From: Paenibacillus helianthi
GTDB lineage: Bacteria > Bacillota > Bacilli > Paenibacillales > Paenibacillaceae
DNA length: 64,000 nucleotides
Assembly: GCF_001909055.1 (NCBI RefSeq)
Contig: NZ_LVWI01000043.1
Coordinates: 43,957 to 107,956 of the forward strand
Direction of reading: 5' to 3'
Shown piece after piece: positions 1-7,968 of the stretch. Both the position numbers and the translations under genes were made by a program. Within the stretch, counting starts at the first letter, position 1. Every line of letters begins with the position of its first letter. A model generated the notes under the pieces. The model did no database searches. It had not been told where the DNA came from and worked only from the letters and a program-made list of their open reading frames with translations.

Positions 1-316
1 TATCCTTACGGAAGTCCTTCAGCCCCTGCTCCTTGGAGACGAACGTCACCTTGCTGACCTCCGGCATGCTGCCGATTTCATTTTCCAGCGTTTCACGCAT
101 CTTTTGGTCGGTATTCAGGGTAAGATGCACGTTGATCTGCACCTGGCTGTCCGCCTTGTTAGCGACAGCGTTGACATTAAGCACCAGCAGTATAAAGACA
201 CCAAGCACGAATAGGGAGACGACAATGGACGTGATGGAAGCCACCGACATCCAGCCGTTGCGGAATACGTTTTTGAAGCCTTCCCGCACATGCCGCAAGA
301 AGGTTTTAAAACTCAT
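1..316 (-). CDS. ftsX: Cell-division ABC transporter permease FtsX (3' end cut by window)
   Basis: FtsX is the membrane partner of FtsE; in Bacilli the pair activates peptidoglycan hydrolases at the cell wall. Only the first 105 codons are present. Reading the minus strand from ATG at 316 gives MSFKTFLRHVREGFKNVFRN, the usual cytoplasmic N-terminus, then one hydrophobic segment (about residues 22-44), then the start of the extracellular domain. The start overlaps the ftsE stop by 11 bases, so the two are translationally coupled. Identification rests on this N-terminus and on the ftsE neighbour. Confidence 0.9.
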   Translation of the reverse strand, partial: MSFKTFLRHVREGFKNVFRNGWMSVASITSIVVSLFVLGVFILLVLNVNAVANKADSQVQINVHLTLNTDQKMRETLENEIGSMPEVSKVTFVSKEQGLKDFRKD

Positions 317-992
317 AACCATATTCCCCTCTCACTTGGTCTCTGACGATATTTCCGTTCTCGATAGCCAGTACACGCTTGCGCATTTTGTTGACGATAT
401 CCCTGTTATGTGTCGCCATAACAATGGTTGTCCCGCGAAAATTAATTTCGTCCAGCAGCTGCATGATTCCCCATGATGTCTCGGGGTCGAGGTTGCCGGT
501 AGGCTCGTCCGCAATAATGACGGCAGGGTTATTGACAATCGCCCGGGCAATGGCAATCCGCTGCTGTTCCCCGCCTGACAGCTGCGAGGGCTCACGGTTC
601 GCTTTGCTGCGAAGGCCGACTAATTCGAGCACTTCAGGGACGCGTTTTCGGATCACCTTCTTCGGAGCTTCGATAACCTCCATCGCAAACGCAACATTCT
701 CATAGGCCGTCAGCTTCGGCAGCAAACGGAAATCCTGGAAGACTACCCCGATGTTCCGGCGGACATAAGGAATTTTGCGCGGCTTCAGCTTGCCTATATT
801 GAACCCGCCTACCGAGATCTGGCCCTTGGTCGGCGTTTCTTCTCTATAAATTAATTTCATAAACGTTGATTTGCCGGCACCGGACGGCCCGACGACGTAT
901 ACGAACTCATTGCGGTCGATCTTGACGGATACGCCTTGAAGCGCATGGGTTCCGTTCGGATAGGTCTTCCACACATCCTGCATTTCGATCAC
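306..992 (-). CDS. ftsE: Cell-division ABC transporter ATPase FtsE
   Basis: This is the cytoplasmic ATPase of the FtsEX complex. Visible motifs are Walker A GPSGAGKST, the ABC signature LSGGEQQR, Walker B VIIADEPTGNLDP and the H-loop ATHN. The open frame runs up to a TTG at 1028, but a GTG at 992 gives a 228-residue protein starting MIEMQDVWKTYPNG. That matches the usual FtsE N-terminus and length, and a GGGAAGTGATGAA stretch precedes it. An ATG at 1016 is a third option. The gene overlaps ftsX and has the same relative position as in Bacillus, although the neighbouring pilus and arginine genes are inserted here. Confidence 0.93.
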   Translation of the reverse strand: MIEMQDVWKTYPNGTHALQGVSVKIDRNEFVYVVGPSGAGKSTFMKLIYREETPTKGQISVGGFNIGKLKPRKIPYVRRNIGVVFQDFRLLPKLTAYENVAFAMEVIEAPKKVIRKRVPEVLELVGLRSKANREPSQLSGGEQQRIAIARAIVNNPAVIIADEPTGNLDPETSWGIMQLLDEINFRGTTIVMATHNRDIVNKMRKRVLAIENGNIVRDQVRGEYGYEF

Positions 993-1306
993 TTCATCAC
1001 TTCCCGATTCTGACATATTCCGCTGCAAACCGCAGAAGCTTCCATAAACTGCATGAATACCGCAGGCGTATCTATTGTAACAAATCCGTTACTGCTTGAG
1101 TACCCGAAAGTTTTTCGGATATCGCACATATACATAAAAAGAGTCCATTACCATCTGAAAAACTGTATTTCTTCGTAATATAAAACAGGTCTCTTCGCCG
1201 GTCCTCCCTATTCATATATATCGGCTATAAAGACCGTTCGTTAAGCCTGTCACCCCTGGCCTGCGCCTTCGTTAGCGCAAATCCGCCCAACAGAAGGAGA
1301 ACATTC
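993..1306. other. Intergenic region between divergent ftsE and the VanW-like gene
   Basis: No gene is visible. On the minus strand a TACAAT (1074-1079) could be the -10 of ftsE, but the -35 at the right distance (TACTCA) is poor. The plus-strand gene has a clear ribosome site (AGAAGGAGAACATTC before ATG 1307). I could not pick out a convincing promoter for it. Confidence 0.5.
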
Positions 1307-2731
1307 ATGAAAACGATCCACGCCGCCCTCATTGCGGTAATTGGCCTGCTCCTGGCTGGCTCACTTATTGCCGGAGGACTTCATTTATATGGCAATCAGC
1401 GCACACTGCCCCCAAAGACCCTTTTGGCCGGCTGGGATGTCGGTGGCATGAAGATTGCCGAGGTGCGAACCGGACTTGCCGCCAGGCTGAAAGCGCTGGA
1501 AGTGCTGCCCCTGGTGCTGAAAGCTGAGCCAAATACCGAACTCCCGGTTACGCTACAGCAGGCTGGTATAACGTATGAGGCAGAGGATTTTCTCCATGGG
1601 CTGGACACGCTCTCCGGGGGAGGACTGCTGGATCGGGTACGCGCCCGCTGGGGCTTTTCCCGCAGCTGGGAACTCGGGGTTCATCTGGACCTAGCGGTGC
1701 TGCAGAAAAGTCTGAGCCCGGCCTGGGAAAAAGAAACCTTCGGGGTTCCCGTGAACGCTGAGCGGCGCATCACCGCAGATGACCGTGTGGTGTATACGCC
1801 TGAGAAAACCTCCTATGAGGTGGATTGGCATGCGCTGGTGCTCACCCTGCAGGCGGCGGTGCCCGTGTCATTCCGTAGTGTAGACCTCCTTACGGGCAAA
1901 CAGATCCTGCTTGAAGTTCCACTTAGCACACAGCAGCCGGAGATCACGCTGAGGGCACTGAAGGAGCAGGGCATTGAGCGGAAGATTTCGCAGTTCAGCA
2001 CCTCTCTCGGCGCCAGCGGACCCGGTCGCACCTTCAATGTCGAGGCTGCCGCTCAGGCAGTCAACGGTACCATGCTTCCTCCTGGCGCTGTTTTTGATTA
2101 TGGCAAAGCCATCCAGAAGGCCCAGGCAGATACCGGCTTCCGCGAAGCGCCCGTCATTGTTAACGGCAGGCTTCAGCCCGGTACAGGCGGGGGCATCTGC
2201 CAAGTATCCAGCACGCTGTATAATGCTGCACTGCGTTCAGGCCTAGAAATCGTGGAGCGGCGCAATCATTCCCTGCCGGTGGGCTATCTGCCTAAAGGGC
2301 AGGATGCCACCTTTTCCGAAGGCAATATCAACTTCCGCTTCCGCAACAACACCGGCAAATACCTGATTATCCATGCTGCTGTCCAAGGGCGCGCCTTAAC
2401 CGTGAAGCTGTTCGGCACGTTCCCGAAGAATGTAACCTTCCTTGTCCAGTCCCGGACCATAGAGGTACTTACACCTGCCGACAAATACGTGAGCGACCCT
2501 TCACTTCCGCGCGGCGGCACCCGGATTCTCCAGAACGGGAAAACCGGCTATATCGTTGAAACGCACATCACCCGTCTCGTGGACGGCAAAGCCGTAGAGA
2601 AGAAGCTTCTCTCCCGTGACACTTACTACGCGCAGAAACGCATCATCGCCATCAACCGGGGCGGCATGGGTAAGTCCATCCAGCCCGATTCACGCAAGCA
2701 GCCACTGGTAGAGGATGGGGTGCGGGGATGA
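1307..2731 (+). CDS. VanW/YoaR-like secreted cell-wall protein
   Basis: A 474-residue exported or membrane-anchored protein of unknown biochemical role. Residues 1-24 form a single hydrophobic signal/anchor. Residues about 50-200 resemble the YoaR-type putative peptidoglycan-binding region. Residues about 225-360 are a typical VanW domain, with NGRLQPGTGGGICQVSSTLY and NHSLPVGYLPKGQDATF. The tail (about 370-450) looks like a G5-type beta domain. VanW occurs in some vancomycin-resistance clusters, but its function is unknown and nothing here indicates resistance. The gene is monocistronic, with a good ribosome site and a strong terminator just downstream. Confidence 0.88.
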   Translation: MKTIHAALIAVIGLLLAGSLIAGGLHLYGNQRTLPPKTLLAGWDVGGMKIAEVRTGLAARLKALEVLPLVLKAEPNTELPVTLQQAGITYEAEDFLHGLDTLSGGGLLDRVRARWGFSRSWELGVHLDLAVLQKSLSPAWEKETFGVPVNAERRITADDRVVYTPEKTSYEVDWHALVLTLQAAVPVSFRSVDLLTGKQILLEVPLSTQQPEITLRALKEQGIERKISQFSTSLGASGPGRTFNVEAAAQAVNGTMLPPGAVFDYGKAIQKAQADTGFREAPVIVNGRLQPGTGGGICQVSSTLYNAALRSGLEIVERRNHSLPVGYLPKGQDATFSEGNINFRFRNNTGKYLIIHAAVQGRALTVKLFGTFPKNVTFLVQSRTIEVLTPADKYVSDPSLPRGGTRILQNGKTGYIVETHITRLVDGKAVEKKLLSRDTYYAQKRIIAINRGGMGKSIQPDSRKQPLVEDGVRG

Positions 2732-2786
2732 ATGGAATGGGGCGAATGGTACATGAAGTACTTGCTGCTGGGCCCCTTCCTGCAGC

Positions 2787-2826
2787 AAAAAGACAGCCCG
2801 GACATTTAGGGTCCGGCCGTCTTTTT
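2787..2826. terminator. Bidirectional rho-independent terminator
   Basis: The stem pairs AAAAAGACaGCCCGGAC with GTCCGGcCGTCTTTTT around a short loop. A T-run follows on the plus strand and, read backwards, on the minus strand. It can end both the VanW-like gene and transcription arriving from the pilus operon. Confidence 0.85.
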
Positions 2827-2859
2827 GGAAAGATAAGACTTTATAGGCCTCTGTTCATT

Positions 2860-2988
2860 TCAGAACAAGGTGTCCGGAGACATGTCAATTCTCCAATATC
2901 CGTTCACCTTCTTCAGCTTCACTACTACGCTTTCGTTGGGCCCTTGACCGTTCGCCTGCGGGACACTCAGCCAGGGATAGCTTGTAAG
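2860..2988 (-). pseudogene. Remnant of a small exported-protein gene (C-terminal fragment)
   Basis: The minus strand has a 42-codon stop-free fragment ending ESVVVKLKKVNGYWRIDMSP followed by DTLF and a stop. The pattern of alternating hydrophobic strands closed by WRID is typical of the C-terminus of small NTF2-like or lipoprotein domains. Upstream of it there are stops in frame and no start codon with a ribosome site. I infer a decayed gene between pilO and the terminator; the parent family is not identified. Confidence 0.35.
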
Positions 2989-3091
2989 CTAAAACACCCC
3001 ATTTATAGCCGGATGAAAACGGAAGGATCGCTGATGAAAGCAAAAAATCCGCCCCCCATTTAACTGGAGACGAATCTTGGATGCTTGGGAA

Positions 3092-3709
3092 TTATTCAGT
3101 TGGATCGCCTGCCGCAACTTGCTGCCCGCTATTAGGAGCTTCCGGCGCTTCCTCGTAATAGGCAGTGAAGGCGATATTAGCGGATATGATACTGCCGGAT
3201 GACTGCTGGAAGCTGAAAGAATCCACATTTATAATGCGGGGCAGGAGCTGCAGCGCAGTCATCCAGTTGCGCACACTTGCGTAATCTCCTTCCACCAGCG
3301 CTGTCATTTTCAACTGCTTCACCGTAGGAAACGCGGCTGCGGATGCGCCTGTCATTTCCTGTATCGGATTGCCCACACCCACTGCAAAGCCGATATCCTT
3401 AAGCCTGGCATTCGTAAGCGTACCGATGGATCTCAGGTCCAGGATAAGCTGTTCACTGTTATCGCCGCGTGGAAGCTGTGCGAGCAGTGATTCCTGCTCC
3501 TGATGATCCGCAGAGGAGCTCTTCCGTTCATTGATTTTATTTTGCAAAAGCCCGTTTTGCTGCTCCAGCTGAGACATCTGCAAGTTTTGTTCCTCAATGG
3601 TATGATTTGTCGGACGCACTCCAAAGATAAAAAATGCGAGCAGCAGCAGAAAGAGGACAAGAACGCCAAGCACAATGGGCGAACGGTATTTATTGATCTG
3701 TTCCATCAT
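3092..3709 (-). CDS. pilO: Type IV pilus alignment protein, PilO-like
   Basis: A 205-residue bitopic protein: a short cytoplasmic N-terminus, one membrane helix (about residues 10-32), then a coiled-coil stretch rich in Q/E/L (about 38-70) and a ferredoxin-like periplasmic-type domain. This layout is that of PilO, which with PilN links the cytoplasmic PilM ring to the pilus. ATG 3709 is preferred over the upstream in-frame start at 3739 because GGGGAGGC sits at the right distance. The frame overlaps the end of the pilMN gene by 20 bases. Sequence conservation of PilO is low, so the name rests largely on topology and position. Confidence 0.75.
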   Translation of the reverse strand: MMEQINKYRSPIVLGVLVLFLLLLAFFIFGVRPTNHTIEEQNLQMSQLEQQNGLLQNKINERKSSSADHQEQESLLAQLPRGDNSEQLILDLRSIGTLTNARLKDIGFAVGVGNPIQEMTGASAAAFPTVKQLKMTALVEGDYASVRNWMTALQLLPRIINVDSFSFQQSSGSIISANIAFTAYYEEAPEAPNSGQQVAAGDPTE

Positions 3710-5318
3710 CCTCTGCCTCCCCTTGATTGTTCTGTCCAATGCCCTTCTCTGGATTCCCCTTCGCCAGGTTCACTTTATACACAGCTGTGTATGATTTGGT
3801 CAGTGATGCAGAAGCTTGTGAATTCTCCTTCATATCTCCTTCGCTTAACTTCAGTATAGAAGCCTCCACGCTAAAAGACATTTTGCGGAGGTTCGCCAAA
3901 TAGAGAGAAGCATCCTCCATTGCAGGCACGTTCACTGTTAAATCAATGGATGTCAGATAGATATAATTGATTGTCCGGAGCGAACTTCCCTGTGGAAGCC
4001 CCTGGGCCAGCTCGTTCAGTACAGAGACGATATTCAGCTTGTACTTCAAAATTTCATCGATGGCTGCTTTACGGTCGAGCTTTACAGAACCGCTGTTATT
4101 GAGCTTGCTAAGCTCCAATTGCATCATCGCACTCCGGTCCTGCAGTCCCTGAAGCTGCTCTGCCTGTTCGCTGATCCGGCCCTTGTTGGAGGCAAAATAG
4201 ATCCCTGTTCCAATGGCCCCCAGCAGCCAGATCCCCGCCAGCACCATGGCCACATAGGGGAAAAGCCGCGCTTCGCGGTCTTCTCTGGGAAAAAGATCAA
4301 TATGCCGGATAGAGCTGCCGAGCGCGGCCCCTGTAGCAACCCGGTAACTATTCAGCTCAGCATCCTGTGCCACTTCCGCTTCCAACTGATCCAGATGGAC
4401 CGGAACGATCTCCTGTTCACTTAAAGACTGGCGCAGCTCTTCATGGAGCTGTCTCCGTACCGTTGAAGTGCCTGTAATCACGATATTACCAATACGCGTA
4501 CTGCCGTCATGCAGACTGTATTGATAGAAATTCAGCATCCGCGAGATTTCAGCCGTAATCTCAACCATCTGCTCCGGCGACAAGCTTACTTCCATTTCTT
4601 CTACGGCCGCCGCCGCTGCTTCAGCTTCATACACAGCCATATCCGGGATAAAAGCTGTCTCTATTCTGCTCTGTTGCAGATCAGCTACATTAATCGTTCG
4701 GATAAACACGGGGTTGCCGTCCCGGAACATATATATGTCCAGCATTGACCGCTCCAGATGGATCAGCATCGTTTCTGTGAATGCCTCTCCGTGAACGAGA
4801 TGAATACTGCGGGCAAGGGCAGTGGCCGATATTTCGACAGTGCGTACCCGCAGGCCAGCGCTCTCCAGCAGATCAATATACTGCTGAATCGGCAGCCGCT
4901 GCGCCGCAAATACAAGCAAATGCGTCTGATCCCCGTCGAAGTCGACCCCGGTTGTAACATAATCATAGACAGGATTGTCAAAAGGCAGGTGAAGGCCAGT
5001 CTCGACCTCCAGCTTCACAAGCTGATCCAGCTGCTTCTCATTGGTGCTGGGAATGACCATCTGGCGGATGATGATTTGCGCCGGAGGGATAGCCAAAGAC
5101 ACCTTCGCCCCGCGCAGCCCCTGCTGCTTCACCCAAGGCTTGAGGACATCCAGCAGCGCCTCGCTGTCTGCGATCTGGTTCTCAACGATCATGCCTGTAG
5201 GCAGAGCCAGAGTCCCTTTTTTGCGGACCTCCCATGTCTTGTTGTGCTTTAAGCTGATATAGCGGACCGCAGATTCCTCAATGGATATCCCGATCGCCCG
5301 ATGACCTGGTACAAGCAT
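3690..5318 (-). CDS. Fused PilM-PilN type IV pilus assembly protein
   Basis: This 542-residue protein joins two pilus assembly components that are separate in most species. Residues 1-340 are PilM-like, an actin-fold ATPase-type cytoplasmic protein (N-terminal AIGISIEESAVRYISLKH and later IVITGTSTVRRQL). After a linker ending in DLFPRED, a membrane helix (about 355-375) is followed by a coiled coil and a PilN-like domain (about 375-520). The acidic tail (about 520-542) is probably disordered. A TAGGAGG ribosome site precedes ATG 5318 and overlaps the pilD stop region. The fusion would hold PilM at the membrane at a fixed 1:1 ratio with PilN. Confidence 0.85.
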   Translation of the reverse strand: MLVPGHRAIGISIEESAVRYISLKHNKTWEVRKKGTLALPTGMIVENQIADSEALLDVLKPWVKQQGLRGAKVSLAIPPAQIIIRQMVIPSTNEKQLDQLVKLEVETGLHLPFDNPVYDYVTTGVDFDGDQTHLLVFAAQRLPIQQYIDLLESAGLRVRTVEISATALARSIHLVHGEAFTETMLIHLERSMLDIYMFRDGNPVFIRTINVADLQQSRIETAFIPDMAVYEAEAAAAAVEEMEVSLSPEQMVEITAEISRMLNFYQYSLHDGSTRIGNIVITGTSTVRRQLHEELRQSLSEQEIVPVHLDQLEAEVAQDAELNSYRVATGAALGSSIRHIDLFPREDREARLFPYVAMVLAGIWLLGAIGTGIYFASNKGRISEQAEQLQGLQDRSAMMQLELSKLNNSGSVKLDRKAAIDEILKYKLNIVSVLNELAQGLPQGSSLRTINYIYLTSIDLTVNVPAMEDASLYLANLRKMSFSVEASILKLSEGDMKENSQASASLTKSYTAVYKVNLAKGNPEKGIGQNNQGEAEDDGTDQ

Positions 5319-5333
5319 GTGATATTGATCCTC

Positions 5334-6083
5334 CTAACCGATAAACGAGAGATACGCGCCAATGATGTCCGAACCATACACAACAGCAAGCAGGGTGCCT
5401 GTCACCAGAAAAGGCCCAAAAGGCACATGCTGTTTTTTGCCGATAACGCCAACTAGCTGTAAACATCCTCCCACCGCAGCACCGAGTGCGCAGGCTATTA
5501 GAAAGGCCAGAATGACACCTTGCCAGCCGACAACCCAGCCCAGCAGCGCAAACAGCTTAACATCGCCCATCCCCATGCCGCCAAACAGAGCCATCAGCAA
5601 AAGAATTCCGCCGCCGCTCAACGCGCCAAGCAAATGATCCCAAAGTACTCCGTCCCCCATCCAAGGCACCAGCACAAGAAAGAGAGGCAGAAAAAAGAGC
5701 AGCACTTTGTTGGGAATCAGCATGTATTTCAGATCGGCTACCGTGATGATGACTGACAGGCTTGCCAGCAGCAGCCCTGCGATTCCTTGCAGCGTAAGCC
5801 CCAGCTCCAGATACATCCACAGGAACAGTAGCCCGGTAGCCGCTTCTCCAAGCGGATATACAGGAGATACCTTCGCTCCGCAGTGACGGCATTTCCCGCC
5901 GGATAATAAATAGCTGAATACCGGAATCAAATCCCGTGCGCCAAGCCTGGTATTGCACTTAGGACACCGCGATGGCGGATGCACCAGCGATTCACCCACC
6001 GGTACCCGCAATCCCACAACATTAAAGAATGAGCCTAGTACCAGGCCGAGTAACATAATATAGCTTGCGATTATTATAGTCAT
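5334..6083 (-). CDS. pilD: Prepilin peptidase / N-methyltransferase
   Basis: An A24-family membrane aspartic peptidase (249 residues). It cleaves type III signal peptides of prepilins after Gly and usually methylates the new N-terminal Phe. The N-terminal cytoplasmic domain has two CxxC pairs (CPKCNTRLG and CRHCGAKV). The catalytic aspartates lie in TVADLKYMLIPN and GMGMGDVKL. Seven or eight hydrophobic helices are visible. It should process PilA (6152-6628) and the minor pilins at 17548-18697. It lies downstream of pilA but is separated from it by a terminator-like hairpin. Confidence 0.93.
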   Translation of the reverse strand: MTIIIASYIMLLGLVLGSFFNVVGLRVPVGESLVHPPSRCPKCNTRLGARDLIPVFSYLLSGGKCRHCGAKVSPVYPLGEAATGLLFLWMYLELGLTLQGIAGLLLASLSVIITVADLKYMLIPNKVLLFFLPLFLVLVPWMGDGVLWDHLLGALSGGGILLLMALFGGMGMGDVKLFALLGWVVGWQGVILAFLIACALGAAVGGCLQLVGVIGKKQHVPFGPFLVTGTLLAVVYGSDIIGAYLSFIG

Positions 6084-6112
6084 AGTGGCGTAGTTCCCTT
6101 TCGGGGATTGTG

Positions 6113-6145
6113 AAAAAGGAACCGGAATGGGTCCGATTCCTTTTT
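6113..6145 (-). terminator. Terminator-like hairpin between pilA and pilD
   Basis: On the minus strand AAAAAGGAAtCGG pairs with CCGgTTCCTTTTT and ends in a T-run, just after the pilA stop (6152). It probably stops part of the transcripts, so that pilin mRNA outnumbers mRNA for the assembly proteins. Confidence 0.8.
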
Positions 6146-6151
6146 AATCTA

Positions 6152-6628
6152 CTATTGTCTACTAGATGCTGGTTCACCACTTAATACTTCCGTTGCGGTA
6201 AAAGGATCTGGATCAGTAGTGCCAGTATCCAAGGTAACTAAGTTTAATGAACCGTCAGGATTGAATGATACAGATCCTCCTACAATTGCTGCCTTGGTAC
6301 TTGGTAAGTAGAGAGGGCTATCCAGATAACCCATCCCCATAAGAGAAGTTGTAGTCGCTTTAGGTCCAATCGTTACCGATAATCCGCCACTTACTGCAAA
6401 TTTGCCTTCTTTTTCAGAAGTGACATACAAACGTGCTGCATCATATATTTGTTTAGCAGTAGCAACATCAGAATCTTTTCTGGAATTAGATATAACATTA
6501 GTAATCATAGGAATCGCAATCACCGCAATAATCCCCAAAATAACGATAACCGCCAAAAGCTCAATCAGTGTAAACCCCTTTTGATTTTCTTCCTTGCTGA
6601 GTCTTCTTTTCATTGCCTGTGCCAACAT
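6152..6628 (-). CDS. pilA: Type IV major pilin precursor
   Basis: A 158-residue prepilin. The leader ends KEENQKG and is followed by FTLIELLAVIVILGIIAVIA, the classic class III signal with Glu5 and a long hydrophobic alpha-1 helix. PilD should cut between Gly and Phe. The C-terminal half is beta-rich with no cysteine pair. ATG 6628 is chosen because AAGGGGGAA lies 5-8 bases upstream; the longer open frame from 6679 lacks a ribosome site. It is the only full-size pilin in the core operon, hence probably the major subunit. Confidence 0.92.
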   Translation of the reverse strand: MLAQAMKRRLSKEENQKGFTLIELLAVIVILGIIAVIAIPMITNVISNSRKDSDVATAKQIYDAARLYVTSEKEGKFAVSGGLSVTIGPKATTTSLMGMGYLDSPLYLPSTKAAIVGGSVSFNPDGSLNLVTLDTGTTDPDPFTATEVLSGEPASSRQ

Positions 6629-6762
6629 TTGATTTCCCCCTTGATATTTAGTAGTGGTATGTCGCAACAATTCCCCCATCTTCGAGCACCAGCAAAAACT
6701 CTTGGACTACGCGCCGCCCTCCCCGGCGTTACCCCTTTCCATATGTACAACGAAGCGCAAGG
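6629..6762 (-). other. 134-base pilA leader between pilC and pilA
   Basis: This GC-rich spacer separates pilC from pilA. Read on the minus strand it contains a CGCCG/CGGCG hairpin and one reading frame without stops, but no ribosome site or recognisable protein. It may carry a pilA promoter or RNA control element; I do not recognise a known riboswitch. Confidence 0.35.
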
Positions 6763-7968
6763 TCACATATTGCTATATAGACTGAACATCGGCAGCATAA
6801 TGGCTGCCACAATAACCCCTACCACACCTGCCAGAAAAGCAATCAGCAGCGGCTCCAGCAGTGACTTCAGCCGGTCGACCGTGTTCTCTACGTCCATTTC
6901 GTAGAAATCGGCCACCTTGGACAGCATCGTGTCGAGTGCCCCGGTCTCTTCTCCGATGGCAATCATCTGTGTAACCAGCGGCGGAAACACCCAGGCCTTC
7001 TTCAGCGGCTCGGAGAGCGGATTACCCTGACGCAAGGAATCACCAGCGCTGCGGATGTACTGTCCAATTACTTTGTTGCCCGCCACCTCCTCCACAATCG
7101 CCAGCGATTGCAGAATCGGGACAGAGCTGGCATAGAGTGACGAGAACGTGCGGGTGAACTGGGCGATCGAGCCTTTCTGATTCAGCTTGCCGAACACCGG
7201 TACCTTCAGCTTGGCATAATCAATCGCATACGCCCCCCGCTCCGTCCGTTTGGCCACCTGGAAGGCAGTCACCAGCAGCAGCACGCCAAGCAGCCAGAAA
7301 TACCACTGTCCCTGAATACTTTTGCTGAGAGCCAGCACCAGCTTGGTAATCGCCGGCAGCTCCGCGTTCATCGACTCGAACATGGTAACGAACTGTGGCA
7401 CAATCGCCCACAGAAGATATATAACTGCCCCAATAGCCATCACTCCGACAGTTATAGGATAGGTTAGTGCGGATTTGATCTTCTCAGTTGTCGTGTGCTG
7501 CTTCTCAAAGAACATCGCAAGCCGCTCAAGCGTACCTTCCATATTGCCGGACTCCTCACCTGCACGAATCATGCTGACGAACAGCGGAGGGAAAATCTTC
7601 TTATGGTCCTGCACCGCCTGGGAGAATGAAATCCCCCGCATCAGGCTGGAGCTGACATCCTGCAGCGCTTTGCGCAGCGGTTTGCTCTCCGTCTGTTCTG
7701 CCAGAATCCGGGTACCCTCCAGGATGGACACCCCGGCACGCATCAGTGTAGCGAACTGGCGGCAGTAAATAATGAAATGGATCGTCTTGACCGGCTTTCC
7801 GATATAGAGCTCCATTTGCAGAATTGAGGTCTTACGCTCCACCAGAGAAAATACGGTCAGGCCGCGCTTGCGCAGCTCCTCCATCGCGGCCGGCTTATCT
7901 GAAGCAGTCAGCTTGCCTTTGATCGGCCTGCCTGCGGCTGTTTTTACCTGATATTCAAACAGAGCCAT
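6763..7968 (-). CDS. pilC: Type IV pilus inner-membrane platform protein PilC
   Basis: A GspF-family polytopic protein (401 residues) on which the PilB and PilT motors act. Two T2SSF domains are visible (about residues 65-190 and 270-395). Each begins with an FxRxFATLMRAGV-like or FTRTFSSLYASSV segment and ends with hydrophobic helices. The N-terminus MALFEYQVKTAAGRPIKG is typical. ATG 7968 overlaps the pilT TGA by one base, with GAGGTGA upstream, so pilT and pilC are coupled. Confidence 0.95.
   Translation of the reverse strand: MALFEYQVKTAAGRPIKGKLTASDKPAAMEELRKRGLTVFSLVERKTSILQMELYIGKPVKTIHFIIYCRQFATLMRAGVSILEGTRILAEQTESKPLRKALQDVSSSLMRGISFSQAVQDHKKIFPPLFVSMIRAGEESGNMEGTLERLAMFFEKQHTTTEKIKSALTYPITVGVMAIGAVIYLLWAIVPQFVTMFESMNAELPAITKLVLALSKSIQGQWYFWLLGVLLLVTAFQVAKRTERGAYAIDYAKLKVPVFGKLNQKGSIAQFTRTFSSLYASSVPILQSLAIVEEVAGNKVIGQYIRSAGDSLRQGNPLSEPLKKAWVFPPLVTQMIAIGEETGALDTMLSKVADFYEMDVENTVDRLKSLLEPLLIAFLAGVVGVIVAAIMLPMFSLYSNM

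Larger units (their letters stand above)
2732..3091. other. Gap between convergent VanW-like and pilO-like genes
   Basis: It contains the terminator at 2787-2826 and a likely gene remnant at 2860-2988, listed separately. The plus-strand open frame through this gap has no family-like features and reads through the terminator hairpin, so I do not call it. Confidence 0.6.

Noticed and set aside
1014..1028. Upstream TTG or ATG start for ftsE
   Set aside because: They add 8-12 non-homologous residues; GTG 992 gives the family length and N-terminus.
2728..3063. 111-codon plus-strand frame after the VanW-like gene
   Set aside because: It runs through a strong terminator hairpin, has no recognisable domain, and its start overlaps the end of the upstream gene without a ribosome site.
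6629..6762. Cyclic di-GMP riboswitch in the pilA leader
   Set aside because: I compared it with the GEMM core from memory and could not find the conserved tetraloop and receptor; left as an unassigned leader.
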